DNA of 64,000 nucleotides from Clostridium_AM sp963780135 (GTDB lineage Bacteria > Bacillota > Clostridia > Clostridiales > Clostridiaceae). Every line of letters begins with the position of its first letter. The stretch's first letter is position 1. The DNA is taken from assembly GCA_963780135.1 (NCBI GenBank), contig CAWAAR010000003.1:1054001-1118000 (forward strand). Reading direction: 5' to 3'. Of the stretch, positions 43,299 through 52,978 are shown one piece after another. Made by a program: the position numbers and the translations under genes. Under the pieces are notes generated by a model. That model ran no database searches and was not told the DNA's origin. It saw nothing but the letters and a program-made list of their open reading frames with translations.

Positions 43299-43973
43299 AT
43301 GAAAAACGAATTCAAAAAATTTCCTTTAGTATTTTTAATATTTGGAGTTTTTTTAATTGTACTTATTTCTGGAGTATCTATGAAAAAATATGTGAAAACT
43401 AAAGAAGCTGACAATGCTAAGCAGATTGCGTCACAAAAAAGTACTGATTCTATTAAGGAACAGGAAAAGGATAAAGATAAGCTCTTTTTTAATAAACCAG
43501 AAAAGATGCCTGAAAAGACTTCAATTAAAATATATAAAAAAAGAAGAGTGTTAGAATTGTATGCTAGTGACAAATTAATTGGAAGATTTAAAATTGGACT
43601 AGGGAAAGTTCCAGAAGGTGATAAAGAAAAAGAAGGAGATAACAAAACTCCAGAGGGTAGCTATTATATATGCTACAGAAACGGAAATACAAAATACACT
43701 TATTTTATGGGAATAAGTTATCCAAATATAAAAGATGCTAAAAGGGGAATGGAACAAGGAATTATTAAAGAAGCCACTTATAATAAGATAAAGAAAGCTA
43801 TAGAAGAAGAAAAACAGCCACCATGGAATACTGCTTTAGGTGGATCTATAGGAGTACAAGGTGGGGGAAACAATGACAATTGGTCCTATGGATCTATTGC
43901 ATTAACTAATGAAGATATTAATGTTTTAAAAGAATATGTACCAAATAAAACCTCTATAGAAATTTATAAATAA
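43299..43973 (+). CDS. YkuD-like (L,D-transpeptidase fold) protein lacking the catalytic Cys
   Basis: 224 residues: membrane helix (residues 9-27), charged linker, then a YkuD domain (about 65-224; IKIYKKRRVLELYASDKLI, TPEGSYYICYRNG). The usual active-site motif HG...S-x-GCI-L reads GVQGGGNNDNWSYGSIALTNED here: His is Gln and Cys is Ser. YkuD enzymes need the Cys nucleophile, so transpeptidase activity is doubtful. It may bind peptidoglycan without cutting, or use a different chemistry. CTGGGGG precedes the ATG. Monocistronic with a terminator at its stop. Confidence 0.85.
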   Translation: MKNEFKKFPLVFLIFGVFLIVLISGVSMKKYVKTKEADNAKQIASQKSTDSIKEQEKDKDKLFFNKPEKMPEKTSIKIYKKRRVLELYASDKLIGRFKIGLGKVPEGDKEKEGDNKTPEGSYYICYRNGNTKYTYFMGISYPNIKDAKRGMEQGIIKEATYNKIKKAIEEEKQPPWNTALGGSIGVQGGGNNDNWSYGSIALTNEDINVLKEYVPNKTSIEIYK

Positions 43974-44006
43974 TGAATGGCAATTGAATTGCCATTCATT
44001 ATTTTT
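43972..44006 (+). terminator. Terminator after the YkuD-like gene
   Basis: AATGAATGGCAAT pairs perfectly with ATTGCCATTCATT; TTTTTAT follows. Confidence 0.93.
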
Positions 44007-44185
44007 ATGATAATATATAGACATTTGCAAGGAAAATGTTAAAAATTAATGATTTTAAATAAAATGTGTGATATCATTATTGTTGTAATTTAACTATAAT
44101 TTAGTGAATTTTTATTCATAAATTACATTATAATGAGTAATAGTAAAAAAAATTGACTAAAAACTTATGATAAAGGAGCATAATT

Positions 44186-46213
44186 ATGAATGAGTTATTG
44201 GAAAATAAAAGTAAGTCTATAAAATTTAAAGTTCTTACTATACCGTTAATTATTATATTTTCAGTGATAGTTTTAATAGCAACAGTGTCTATAGCTGAAA
44301 CAAAATCAAAATTAATAGAACAAATGAAAATAGATGGGACAAACATGGGAAAACAAATATCCAGTGAAATGGGTAAGAATAGCAGTAGTATGGATGCACT
44401 AAATACATCTATAGAAACTAGAATTAAAACATTAGGAGGTTTTATAGGATCTAATCAGGATAAACTAAATAATGAATATCTAGTTTATCTTGCAAAGCAA
44501 TTTGAAGTAGATGAAATAAATGTTACAGATGCTAGTGGTAAAATAATAAATTCTAATTTACCATCTAGTATAGGTTCTGTATTTGATAGTAAACATATAT
44601 CTTACATTGTACTTACAGGGGAAAGAACAGAGTTAATGGAGAACATAAGAAAGAGCAGAGAAAATAACAATTATTATAAATATGGATATGTTAGAAAACC
44701 TGATGGAGGAGTAATTCAAATAGGCATACTTGCCAATACAGTTCAAAAATTAAGTAAAACCTTAGAAAATCAGTCCTTAATTGATGGTTTAGTGTCTGGT
44801 GATAAAAGTATAGTTTATGCTGCATTTATTGATAAAAATTTAAAAGCAATAGCTCATAGTGAAAAAGATAGAATAGGAAAAGTATTTGATGATGAGGGAA
44901 GCAAATCAGCAGCAATAGATGGAAAAATATATTCATCTATATACAAATATAAAGGTAAAACTGAAGTGTATGATGTAGTAATACCAGTTTATAAAAATGG
45001 TGGTAATATAGGAGCTATAGATATAGGACTTTCTACAGAAAATGTACATAAAACCATTAATAATATGATAAAAATAATACTAATTATTTCAATAATAGCT
45101 TTTATAATATTTTCGGCTATCATGCTTAAAGTGGCTAAAAAGATAATAAAACCGCTTAATGACTTGGTAAAAGTATCTAAAAAAGTTGCACAAGGGGAAT
45201 TTAATAATGAAATTGAGGTTGTTAGCAATGATGAAATCGGAGTTTTAGCAACTAGTTTTAAATATATGTCAGATAGCTTAAAAATAACTATAGGAAACTT
45301 GAAAAATGAAGCAGCGAAGGTAAGTAATATGTCTTCAAATTTAAATAATAATGCTGAACAGATGACACATGCAGCCAATGAAGTAACTAATGCAGTGCAA
45401 GATGTAACTAGAGGAGCAACGCAGCAAGCAAATGATTTAGTGGATGTTGTTAATCATATAGCTAGCTTGGCTGAAGAACTTCAAAATATATATAGTAAGA
45501 TATCTTGCGTAAAAGAAAGTTCAGTAGAAACAGAAGAAAAAGCTGAAGTAGGGAAATCTCAAGTAGATATTCTTCTAAAATCTATTGAAAATATAAAAGA
45601 ATCTTTTGACATAGTAGCTGAGAAGGTTAGCAATCTAAATTCAAGTGTATCACAGGTAGGAAGTATAACTGATGCAATTAATGGAATCTCAGAACAAACA
45701 AACTTACTTGCACTAAATGCTGCTATAGAGGCTGCTAGAGCTGGCGAAGCAGGAAAAGGTTTTGCTGTAGTAGCAGAAGAGGTAAGAAGACTTGCGGAAC
45801 AATCACAAGAGTCTACGGGAGAAATACAAAAGTTAATTCAATCTATAAGCAGTGAAACATCTAATGTAATGATTACATCAGATGAGGTTAAAAATCTATT
45901 AGGAAAGCAAAAAGATACAGTAAATAATACTATAACATCTTTTGAAAATATGCTTAATGCATCAGCTAAAATAGCACCATTAGTTCAAGATGCTTATATT
46001 TCTATTGAAAATACGATGGAATCTAAAGAAGTAATTTTAAACAAAGTGGAATCAGTTACTGCTGTATCACAAGAAACTTCAGCATCTTCAGAAGAAATTT
46101 CAGCATCTTCAGAAGAAATGTTAGCAAATACAGAAAATGTTTCTCAGTTTGCATCAGAATTAAATGAAGTAGCACAACAGCTTAATTTAGAAACAAACAA
46201 ATTTAAAATTTAA
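44186..46213 (+). CDS. Methyl-accepting chemotaxis protein with Cache sensor
   Basis: 675 residues. Helix near 13-33, extracellular Cache-like domain (about 35-280; LAKQFEVDEINVTDASGKII, KNGGNIGAIDIGLS), second helix near 288-310, HAMP (312-365), signalling domain with tip QTNLLALNAAIEAARAGEAG near 505 and the C-terminal SASSEEISASSEEM helix. A full canonical receptor that reports an external signal to CheA. AAAGGAGC precedes the ATG. Monocistronic with its own terminator. Confidence 0.94.
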   Translation: MNELLENKSKSIKFKVLTIPLIIIFSVIVLIATVSIAETKSKLIEQMKIDGTNMGKQISSEMGKNSSSMDALNTSIETRIKTLGGFIGSNQDKLNNEYLVYLAKQFEVDEINVTDASGKIINSNLPSSIGSVFDSKHISYIVLTGERTELMENIRKSRENNNYYKYGYVRKPDGGVIQIGILANTVQKLSKTLENQSLIDGLVSGDKSIVYAAFIDKNLKAIAHSEKDRIGKVFDDEGSKSAAIDGKIYSSIYKYKGKTEVYDVVIPVYKNGGNIGAIDIGLSTENVHKTINNMIKIILIISIIAFIIFSAIMLKVAKKIIKPLNDLVKVSKKVAQGEFNNEIEVVSNDEIGVLATSFKYMSDSLKITIGNLKNEAAKVSNMSSNLNNNAEQMTHAANEVTNAVQDVTRGATQQANDLVDVVNHIASLAEELQNIYSKISCVKESSVETEEKAEVGKSQVDILLKSIENIKESFDIVAEKVSNLNSSVSQVGSITDAINGISEQTNLLALNAAIEAARAGEAGKGFAVVAEEVRRLAEQSQESTGEIQKLIQSISSETSNVMITSDEVKNLLGKQKDTVNNTITSFENMLNASAKIAPLVQDAYISIENTMESKEVILNKVESVTAVSQETSASSEEISASSEEMLANTENVSQFASELNEVAQQLNLETNKFKI

Positions 46214-46225
46214 TATTAAATAAGT

Positions 46226-46263
46226 AAAACAGCTGATTTAATTAAAATAAAATCAGCTGTTTT
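46226..46263 (+). terminator. Terminator after the chemoreceptor gene
   Basis: AAAACAGCTGATTT pairs with AAATCAGCTGTTTT around a 10-base loop. Confidence 0.9.
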
Positions 46264-46264
46264 A

Positions 46265-46435
46265 AGTAGTTCCCAATTTAATAAAATGGTCAGTATACAT
46301 TTTTCGAATTTCCAAATCAATCCTTTCTGCGTACAAACATACAGAGTGTTTTTTTATTTAATTCAAATATTAAAGAAGAGAAAAATATCACATGTTTTAG
46401 GGGGAGAGTTTTAAACAACTATATTGGGAACTACT
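46265..46435. repeat. MITE-like element with 13-bp terminal inverted repeats
   Basis: AGTAGTTCCCAAT (46265-46277) and ATTGGGAACTACT (46423-46435) are perfect inverted repeats enclosing about 145 bases without a gene. No clear target-site duplication is visible. A structured RNA or an unrelated coincidence is also possible. Confidence 0.4.
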
Positions 46436-46590
46436 AACAACAATTAATAAATTACTGTTAATAGATATTATAGCATAATAAAATATAATATCAAGAATTA
46501 TTTAAGAATATTTAGAAAATTTCAATAAAAGAAAAAGTAATACTAAATAAATCAATTATTTAGTATTACATATATATATGTATATATGTA

Positions 46591-46650
46591 TATAGAAAAA
46601 ACTATGCAAGACATTTTTAAATAAATTAGTCTTGCATAGTTTTTTCTATA
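46591..46650 (-). terminator. Terminator of the AbrB-type gene
   Basis: A perfect 22-bp inverted repeat (arms 46591-46612 and 46629-46650, core AAAACTATGCAAGAC) with T6 on both strands. It overlaps the 3' end of the leftward gene. Confidence 0.92.
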
Positions 46651-46891
46651 AAGATTGTTTTAATTCGTCAAAACAATGTTGACAAATGTTTTTTCCTTTA
46701 TAATTTGTTACATCCTTAGCATCACCGCAAAATATGCATGAAGGATTGTATTTTTTTAATATGATTTGATTTCCATCTACATATATTCCTAAAGGATCTT
46801 TAATAGCAATATCAAGGGTTCTCCTTAATTCTATAGGTAAAACTATTCTTCCAAGCTCATCAACTTTTCTTACAATTCCTGTGGATTTCAT
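46646..46891 (-). CDS. AbrB/SpoVT-type transition-state regulator with C-terminal zinc-ribbon
   Basis: 81 residues: a swapped-hairpin AbrB DNA-binding domain (KSTGIVRKVDELGRIVLPIE near 2-21, then LRRTLDIAIKDPLGIY) followed by a CxxC...CxxC ribbon (CIFCGD, CQHCFD). This form is common in clostridia, where AbrB homologues repress solvent or sporulation genes during growth. The ATG at 46891 has AAGGAGG eight bases upstream; the start seven codons earlier overlaps it. Confidence 0.93.
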   Translation of the reverse strand: MKSTGIVRKVDELGRIVLPIELRRTLDIAIKDPLGIYVDGNQIILKKYNPSCIFCGDAKDVTNYKGKNICQHCFDELKQSL

Positions 46892-47300
46892 TTTCTTTTC
46901 CTCCTTGAACAAAATTCGACTTTTCTCACTTAAATAATAGCATCAATGTTATTATTAGTCAATAGAAAAGTCATTTTTTTTGACAAATATAAAAAAATAG
47001 AATAAATTTGGAAAAAAATTGATTAACATTGAATAAAGGAAGAAAAATGTTGAAAAATAACATTGAAATTAATATGCTAAATTGCAAGTAATTTATTATA
47101 TTAAGATAAAAACAGATAAAGCTTTGAAATTCCAAGAAATGAAAGTTTGTTTACGGTTTAAGGGTAAAATATAAATTGTTTATATATAAACAATTATGCT
47201 ATACTAATGCTATGATATTAGCACGCAATATGTTACTATTAGAAAATAAAGTATAACATTATTATTGTGCAAAATGAAAAATTATAGAAGGAGAGCAAAT
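46892..47300. other. Divergent intergenic region between abrB-type gene and fbp
   Basis: No gene. Contains promoters in both directions and the palindrome at 47174-47195. Confidence 0.5.
47174..47195. promoter_or_regulatory. 22-bp perfect palindrome over the fbp promoter
   Basis: AATTGTTTATATATAAACAATT. A TTGTTT (-35-like) lies within it, and TATACT follows after 18 bases, so the palindrome would cover the promoter and could be an operator. Confidence 0.55.
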
Positions 47301-49301
47301 ATGATTTTCTATGATGAAGATAATTTAGAAATAATAGAAAAAGATCTTAGATATCTTCAGTTACTTGCTAAACAATATCCAACTATTTCAAGTGCAAGTA
47401 CGGAAATTATAAATTTACAAGCTATTTTAAATTTGCCAAAGGGAACAGAGCATTTTATAAGTGATGTACATGGTGAATATGAATCTTTTACTCATATGCT
47501 TAAAAATGCTTCAGGAGTTATTAAGAGAAAAATAGATGATGTTTTTGGAAATTCTCTGAGAGAACAGCAAAAGGCTGCATTAGCTACTCTTATTTATTAT
47601 CCAGAGCAAAAAATGGACTTAGTAAAACAAACAGAATTTAATGCAGAGGATTGGTACAAAATAACTTTGTATCAGCTTATTGAGTTATGTAAAAACATAT
47701 GCTCAAAATATACAAGATCTAAGGTCAGAAAAGCTTTGCCTAAAGATTTTGGATATATAATAGAAGAACTTCTTCACGAACAAGAAGATAGAGTGGATAA
47801 ACAGGCGTATTACAATGGAATCATAAAGACTATAATAGATATAGATAGGGCAGGAGAATTTATTGTAGCTATATCAAAGGTTATACAAAAACTAGTAGTG
47901 GATAGACTTCATATTATAGGTGATATTTATGATAGAGGTCCTGGAGCAGATATTATAATGGAAGCTTTAATGAAACATCATTCGGTGGATATTCAATGGG
48001 GAAATCATGATATTCTATGGATGGGAGCAGCAGCAGGATGTGAAGCTTGTATTTCTAATGTGCTTAGAATATCTTTAAGATATGCCAATTTAAGAACTAT
48101 TGAAGATGGATATGGAATTAATTTGATGCCACTAGCCACTTTTGCTATGGAATTCTATGAAAAAGATGAATGTAAAGGGTTTAAGCCTAGAACTTTAGAT
48201 AAAGATATAAGTAATAATGAACTGAATCTTTTAGCTAAAATGCATAAAGCTATTTCAATAATTCAATTTAAGTTGGAAGGGCATATTATTAAAAAGCATC
48301 CAGAGTTTCAAATGGAAGATAGGTTATTATTAGATAAGATAAATATAGAAACAGAAGAAATAAATTTATATGGAAAAACCTATAAATTAAATGATAATAT
48401 ATTTCCAACTATAGATTGGAAAAATCCTTATGAACTTACTGAAGAAGAAAAAGATTTAATAAGCAAATTAACTCGATCTTTTGTAAATAGTGAGAAACTT
48501 CAAAGAAACATTAAATTTTTATATAGCAAAGGAGGAATGTATTTAGCATATAATTCTAATCTTTTATATCATGGTTGCATTCCGCTAAATGAAGATGGAA
48601 GTTTTAAAGAGGTTAAAATAGGAAATATAAAATATAGTGGTAAGGCTTTGCTAGATAGATTTGATCGTGTAGCAAGAGACTCTTTTTTCTTTAAAAATGA
48701 CATGGAGCTTAAAAATTATGGTATGGATATGATTTGGTATCTATGGTGTGGTATGGATTCGCCAGTTTTTGGAAAAAAGAGAATGGCTACCTTTGAAAGA
48801 TATTTTATTAATGATAAGTCTACTCATTATGAAGAGAAGAACCATTATTATAAATATAGAGACAATGAAAAGATATGTAAAAATATTTTAGCAGAATTTA
48901 ATTTAGATCCTGATACTTCTCATATTATTAATGGACATATTCCAGTAAAGACAAAAGAAGGCGAGAGTCCTATAAAGGCTAATGGAAAGTTACTTGTAAT
49001 AGATGGAGGCTTTTGTAAGGCATATCAGCCACAAACAGGAATAGCTGGATATACACTAATTTATAATTCTTACGGATTGCTTTTAACATCCCATGAACCT
49101 TTTACAGTTATTAAGAATGCTATAAATGAGGACAAGGATATTCTATCATCTACTATAATTTTAGAACATGTAGCAAAGAGAAAACGAGTAGCAAATACTG
49201 ATAAAGGACTAGAATTGAGAAGTCAAGTGAAAGATTTAGAAAAACTTCTTATAGCTTATAGAAAAGGCTTAATTAAAGAAGGGGATGAATCTAAGTGGTG
49301 A
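47301..49301 (+). CDS. fbp: Fructose-1,6-bisphosphatase, class III
   Basis: Gluconeogenic enzyme that hydrolyses fructose-1,6-bisphosphate to fructose-6-phosphate, in the Firmicutes class III form, which belongs to the metallophosphatase superfamily. 666 residues, normal length. Metal-binding motifs FISDVHGEYESF near residue 50, HIIGDIYDRGPGAD near 205, and WGNHDILWMGAAAG near 235. The ATG at 47301 has AAGGAG seven bases upstream; an in-frame ATG 12 codons earlier has no site. Monocistronic, preceded by a palindrome over the promoter and followed by a strong terminator. Confidence 0.95.
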   Translation: MIFYDEDNLEIIEKDLRYLQLLAKQYPTISSASTEIINLQAILNLPKGTEHFISDVHGEYESFTHMLKNASGVIKRKIDDVFGNSLREQQKAALATLIYYPEQKMDLVKQTEFNAEDWYKITLYQLIELCKNICSKYTRSKVRKALPKDFGYIIEELLHEQEDRVDKQAYYNGIIKTIIDIDRAGEFIVAISKVIQKLVVDRLHIIGDIYDRGPGADIIMEALMKHHSVDIQWGNHDILWMGAAAGCEACISNVLRISLRYANLRTIEDGYGINLMPLATFAMEFYEKDECKGFKPRTLDKDISNNELNLLAKMHKAISIIQFKLEGHIIKKHPEFQMEDRLLLDKINIETEEINLYGKTYKLNDNIFPTIDWKNPYELTEEEKDLISKLTRSFVNSEKLQRNIKFLYSKGGMYLAYNSNLLYHGCIPLNEDGSFKEVKIGNIKYSGKALLDRFDRVARDSFFFKNDMELKNYGMDMIWYLWCGMDSPVFGKKRMATFERYFINDKSTHYEEKNHYYKYRDNEKICKNILAEFNLDPDTSHIINGHIPVKTKEGESPIKANGKLLVIDGGFCKAYQPQTGIAGYTLIYNSYGLLLTSHEPFTVIKNAINEDKDILSSTIILEHVAKRKRVANTDKGLELRSQVKDLEKLLIAYRKGLIKEGDESKW

Positions 49302-49327
49302 AAATAATATTTTCACCACTTATTTTT
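49293..49327. terminator. Bidirectional terminator between fbp and cls
   Basis: AAGTGGTGAAAAT-AAT-ATTTTCACCACTT, 13 bp perfect, followed by ATTTTTT. It includes the fbp stop codon. Confidence 0.92.
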
Positions 49328-50751
49328 TACATTAAAGCTGAAAAAATTCTACAAAATGCCTCAAAAGCTTTTGTAAAAGGAGAAAGGTTATTAAAATAGT
49401 CTAAAGTAATCCTTTTACTTCTTTTTAAGTCGTCAAAAAATAAATTTTCAAGTTCCTCTGTAGTTTCTTCATCATAAATTACAGCATTAATCTCATAATT
49501 TAGCTGATAGCTTCTAATATCCATATTGGCAGTGCCGATAGTACATATTTTACCATCTATGGATGTAGTTTTTGCATGTACAAAATTGTGGGAATCATAA
49601 AAATATAATCTAATTCCATTTTTAACCAAATCTTCGAGATAAGTTCTTGAAGCATAATGAACTAAAATGTGATCATATTTTCCGGGGAAAAGTATATGAA
49701 TATTAACTCCACTTAAAGAAGCAATTTTTAAAGCATTTAAAATACTTTCACTGGGTATAAAGTAAGGAGTAGTAATGTATACATGATCTGTTGCCATACT
49801 GATCATTTTAATTACTGCCTGTTCAATAGCTGGAAATTCGGAATCAGGGCCACTTTTTATAAGTTGCATTAATTTCTTGTTATTGTTTTCTGTGGATGGA
49901 AAAAATTCTTCAAAGTTATCATCATAATAAAAAAATTCTTTATTAGCTTCCTTTATAGTGACGAAATCATCTAAAAACACCGCTTGAAGTCCTAAGGCAA
50001 AATCACCATTAACCATTATGTGTGTATCACGCCAATAGCCATATTTACTTTTTCCTACATATTCATCTCCTATATTTATACCACCTACGAAACCAACTTT
50101 ACCATCTATAACTACAATTTTCCTGTGGTTTCTATAGTTTATTTGTGTATTAATATGACGTAAAAGAGGTGCTAAGAAGTAAGAATATTGAACTACATCT
50201 ACACCAGCATCTTTAAGTTCTTTTATGTATTTTCTTTTTATTCCTATAGAGCCTACTCTATCAAGAATAAATCTTACATTAACTCCTTCTAAAGATTTTT
50301 TTATAAGGATATCTTTTATTTCGTTTCCTATGGTATCACTTTTTACTATATAATATTCTAGATGAATGTGATTTTTTGCTTTTAACAATTCTTTCTTTAA
50401 TTCCTTAAATTTTTCGCAGCCATCCTTAAATATTTTTATAGTGTTATCTGTAAAAAGGGGTGATTCACTATTTTTAGAAAGCAGTTCTATTAAAGATGAA
50501 TAACTATGGTCTTTTATATCTTTTGAAGCTTCATAAATTAGTTCTTGTATATTTATATTGGTTTCATTATGCAATTTGTGTTTTTTCCAATTTCTTCCTA
50601 TAAAAACATATAGAAGCAGTCCATAAGGTGGAAATACAATAAAAACCAGAAGCCATGCTATAGTTTTTTCAGGATTTTTTCTTTCTAGAACTATAACTAT
50701 TATGGAGACTATAGCATTAATAAAAAATATCCAGTACAAAGTAGATTTCAA
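49327..50751 (-). CDS. cls: Cardiolipin synthase
   Basis: Condenses phosphatidylglycerol to cardiolipin in the membrane. 474 residues: two N-terminal helices (residues 4-22 and 30-52), then two phospholipase D motifs, HRKIVVIDGKVGFVGG near residue 208 and HAKTTSIDGKICTIGTANMD near residue 388. The TTG start at 50751 has AGGAGG eight bases upstream. Monocistronic, convergent with fbp. Confidence 0.95.
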   Translation of the reverse strand: MKSTLYWIFFINAIVSIIVIVLERKNPEKTIAWLLVFIVFPPYGLLLYVFIGRNWKKHKLHNETNINIQELIYEASKDIKDHSYSSLIELLSKNSESPLFTDNTIKIFKDGCEKFKELKKELLKAKNHIHLEYYIVKSDTIGNEIKDILIKKSLEGVNVRFILDRVGSIGIKRKYIKELKDAGVDVVQYSYFLAPLLRHINTQINYRNHRKIVVIDGKVGFVGGINIGDEYVGKSKYGYWRDTHIMVNGDFALGLQAVFLDDFVTIKEANKEFFYYDDNFEEFFPSTENNNKKLMQLIKSGPDSEFPAIEQAVIKMISMATDHVYITTPYFIPSESILNALKIASLSGVNIHILFPGKYDHILVHYASRTYLEDLVKNGIRLYFYDSHNFVHAKTTSIDGKICTIGTANMDIRSYQLNYEINAVIYDEETTEELENLFFDDLKRSKRITLDYFNNLSPFTKAFEAFCRIFSALM

Positions 50752-50945
50752 ATGTATTACCTCCTATTGATAAGTTTAATGAATTATAAAATTTACTTAA
50801 TTATAACATATTTTTACTTTGTAAATTATAAGTATAGTTTCTGTAAAATAAATTAAAGAATTCACTTAAAACTATAGAATATTTTATATTTATGGAATAT
50901 ACTTAGTATAATGTTTTATATAGATATATGAAAGGATGATACAAT

Positions 50946-51050
50946 ATGGATTTTGGAAAAATAATATATTATTCAGCACTTCCTGTATTTTCTATAATAT
51001 TTGTATTTTTATTAATTGTGCTTATTAAAATGTTAAAAAAGAATAAATAG
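50946..51050 (+). CDS. 34-residue membrane peptide
   Basis: GAAAGGATG precedes the ATG; the product is a single hydrophobic helix (LPVFSIIFVFLLIVLIKML) with a KKNK tail and a short polar start. A hairpin (GCACAGCAT/ATGCTGTGC) follows at the stop. No family recognised; many clostridia carry such lone peptides. Confidence 0.55.
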   Translation: MDFGKIIYYSALPVFSIIFVFLLIVLIKMLKKNK

Positions 51051-51106
51051 CACAGCATGAAAAAATAAATGCTGTGCTAAAGTCTTTTTGATGAAGTAAT
51101 ATTAAA

Positions 51107-51682
51107 TTATACCTCCTGAAATCTTTCAGCGGGTATATTATTTTTAATGATTTCACAATCATTTATATAGTCTTCTTTAAGTTTAAAACACAATTCTGTT
51201 ATTTTGGAATTTTTATAGTAATATTCAATTGCAGGTATGCTATTGTGCAATTTTACTGTTATGTTACAAGCTAAGTTTAAAATATTGAAAACTTTTATTA
51301 ATAGCTCTGCGGAAGGTTGAATTAATTCTTTTTCAATATCATGGTAGTAACACGGTTTTACACTTAATTTTTGGGCCATAGCTTTTAAACTAATGTTTTT
51401 TTCAAGTCTGCTGGTTCTTAAAAATTCACTTAATCCTATGCCTAAGTTACTTTCAAATTTTTTTGTTGACTTTTCTGCATGGTCAACGCGTAGATTATTT
51501 ATCATATTATCAATAATTTTTAATCTAGCTTCTAAATCTAAAGTACTGAGAGTATCTTTATTAAAGATATATTCTTTATAATACTTTAATGCATCCTCTA
51601 AAGTAATAAGTTCTAAAATGTTTTCAAATTCTATTTTTCCTGTACCTACCTTTGGACCTTTGCAATTAACATATAGTTTCAT
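51107..51682 (-). CDS. XRE-type helix-turn-helix protein
   Basis: 191 residues. A central Cro/CI-type helix-turn-helix (about 84-142; SEFLRTSRLEKNISLKAMAQ then KPCYYHDIEKELIQPSAELL) is flanked by an N-terminal alpha/beta part and a C-terminal helical tail of unknown type. Probably a DNA-binding regulator. AGGGAGGCGG precedes the ATG. Stands alone between a small peptide gene and an HNH gene. Confidence 0.8.
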   Translation of the reverse strand: MKLYVNCKGPKVGTGKIEFENILELITLEDALKYYKEYIFNKDTLSTLDLEARLKIIDNMINNLRVDHAEKSTKKFESNLGIGLSEFLRTSRLEKNISLKAMAQKLSVKPCYYHDIEKELIQPSAELLIKVFNILNLACNITVKLHNSIPAIEYYYKNSKITELCFKLKEDYINDCEIIKNNIPAERFQEV

Positions 51683-52051
51683 TATACCGCCTCCCTTATG
51701 AATTACAAATTAGCTTTATAATTTATATAAAATGTATTCTAAAAGCAGAATTATTATTACTTCAAAGTTTTCACAATTCTGTAAAATAGGAAAAGTACGC
51801 TATATATCATGATCAAATTATTATGCACTTATAGTTTTAATTTCCTATGAATTATTACCAATAAATGCACAATAAATTATTAAAAAACATATATTTTAGT
51901 ATAGTTTCTAATTTCAAAAATTAAGAGTGGAGTAAAATTGTTTAAAAAAATAACAATTTTTGTAAGTGAAATCGCTTTAAAGCTGTGTTATAATTAAACA
52001 TAAGATATATGTTTGTAGCAGTTATATTTTTAATCAATGGGAGGGGAAAAA
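51683..52051. other. Divergent intergenic region
   Basis: AT-rich spacer between divergent regulator and HNH-type genes. No gene, repeat or clear operator recognised. Confidence 0.4.
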
Positions 52052-52447
52052 TTGCTTAAATGTGAAGTTTGTGGTAAACAAGCGGATAAGCATCACATAG
52101 TTTATAGAAGCCAAGGAGGAATTGACTTTCCGCTAAATTTTAAGTATCTTTGTCAAGAACATCATAGAGGAAAAGAAGGGCCACATAAAAATAGAAAATT
52201 AGATTTACAATATAAATTAGATATGCAGAATAGTTTACAAACACTCCTGTACAAGGATTTTTATATTTTAGATGAATTAGTTAGTTTACTACAGATAAAT
52301 AAAGGTATGCTAAAAAGAATTTTTAAAGAATATAAATTATATAAAGAAGGATACAGGAAATTAGATATAGTATATAGACTTATGGGAAAAAAGATATACA
52401 CGCATTATATGTTGGAGCAATATTGCGATTTTATAGAAAATATTTAA
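52052..52447 (+). CDS. HNH-like zinc-ribbon protein
   Basis: 131 residues. The N-terminal 50 residues match an HNH fold: CEVCG, KHHIVYRSQGG, NFKYLCQEHHRGKEGPH. The first pair of Cys and the later Cys/His would bind zinc, and HH would be the catalytic pair, so nuclease activity is possible. The C-terminal part looks helical and DNA-binding (LVSLLQINKGMLKRIFKEY). The TTG at 52052 follows GGGAGGGG; ATG at 52037 overlaps that site. No restriction or mobile partner gene is adjacent. Confidence 0.72.
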   Translation: MLKCEVCGKQADKHHIVYRSQGGIDFPLNFKYLCQEHHRGKEGPHKNRKLDLQYKLDMQNSLQTLLYKDFYILDELVSLLQINKGMLKRIFKEYKLYKEGYRKLDIVYRLMGKKIYTHYMLEQYCDFIENI

Positions 52448-52776
52448 ATATAAAACCAAATTTAAGATACAAACGAAGAATGACAAGTGATATTTAATGT
52501 ACATCACTTGTCATTTTATATAATTTGTAGTATATTAAACTATAAAATAATCAAATTACTAATTAATAAATATTATTTTCAAATAAACTCTTTGTTTTTA
52601 TAAACTAAATGGATGGAATGAAACTTCATTCAGATGGGGCAGAATCTTATTTGAACATATCCAAGTTGTATCAATTGTTATTTACTGTTTATAGAGCATA
52701 AATTTCACAAGTGGTACCTGATGGGTAAATTTTAATATCCTCTTAAATAAAATATAAGAGAGAAGGGGGCTTAAAA
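52448..52776. other. Intergenic region
   Basis: Contains the HNH gene terminator and an inverted repeat GAATGAA-AC-TTCATTC (52616-52631). No gene. GTGGTACC near 52713 is not a T-box. Confidence 0.4.
52479..52519 (+). terminator. Terminator after the HNH-like gene
   Basis: AATGACAAGTGAT pairs perfectly with ATCACTTGTCATT, then TTTAT. Confidence 0.88.
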
Positions 52777-52965
52777 ATGAAAGAAGATATATTAATGCTT
52801 TTAAACTTAAAAGAGGTTAGTGATATTATAAAGGGTCTAAAAATTGCAGCAAATTGTATTAATGAAGACAATGTAAAAGTTGATGAAGGTTTAGAAAAAA
52901 ATATAATAGATATGTTAAAAAAATTAGAGTATGTAGAATATGAATATTCTAATAAGTCAGATTAG
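52777..52965 (+). CDS. Small acidic helical protein
   Basis: 62 residues with a strong GAGAAGGGGG site. Predominantly helical (LLNLKEVSDIIKGLKIAANC, KNIIDMLKKLEYVEYEYSN), no membrane segment. Not recognised. Has its own terminator. Confidence 0.6.
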   Translation: MKEDILMLLNLKEVSDIIKGLKIAANCINEDNVKVDEGLEKNIIDMLKKLEYVEYEYSNKSD

Positions 52966-52978
52966 TCAGTTCGATTTT

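Noticed and set aside
52705..52725. AAGTGGTACC resembling a T-box core
   Set aside because: Lacks CGCGG, a terminator and stem I; the next gene is not an aminoacyl or transport gene.
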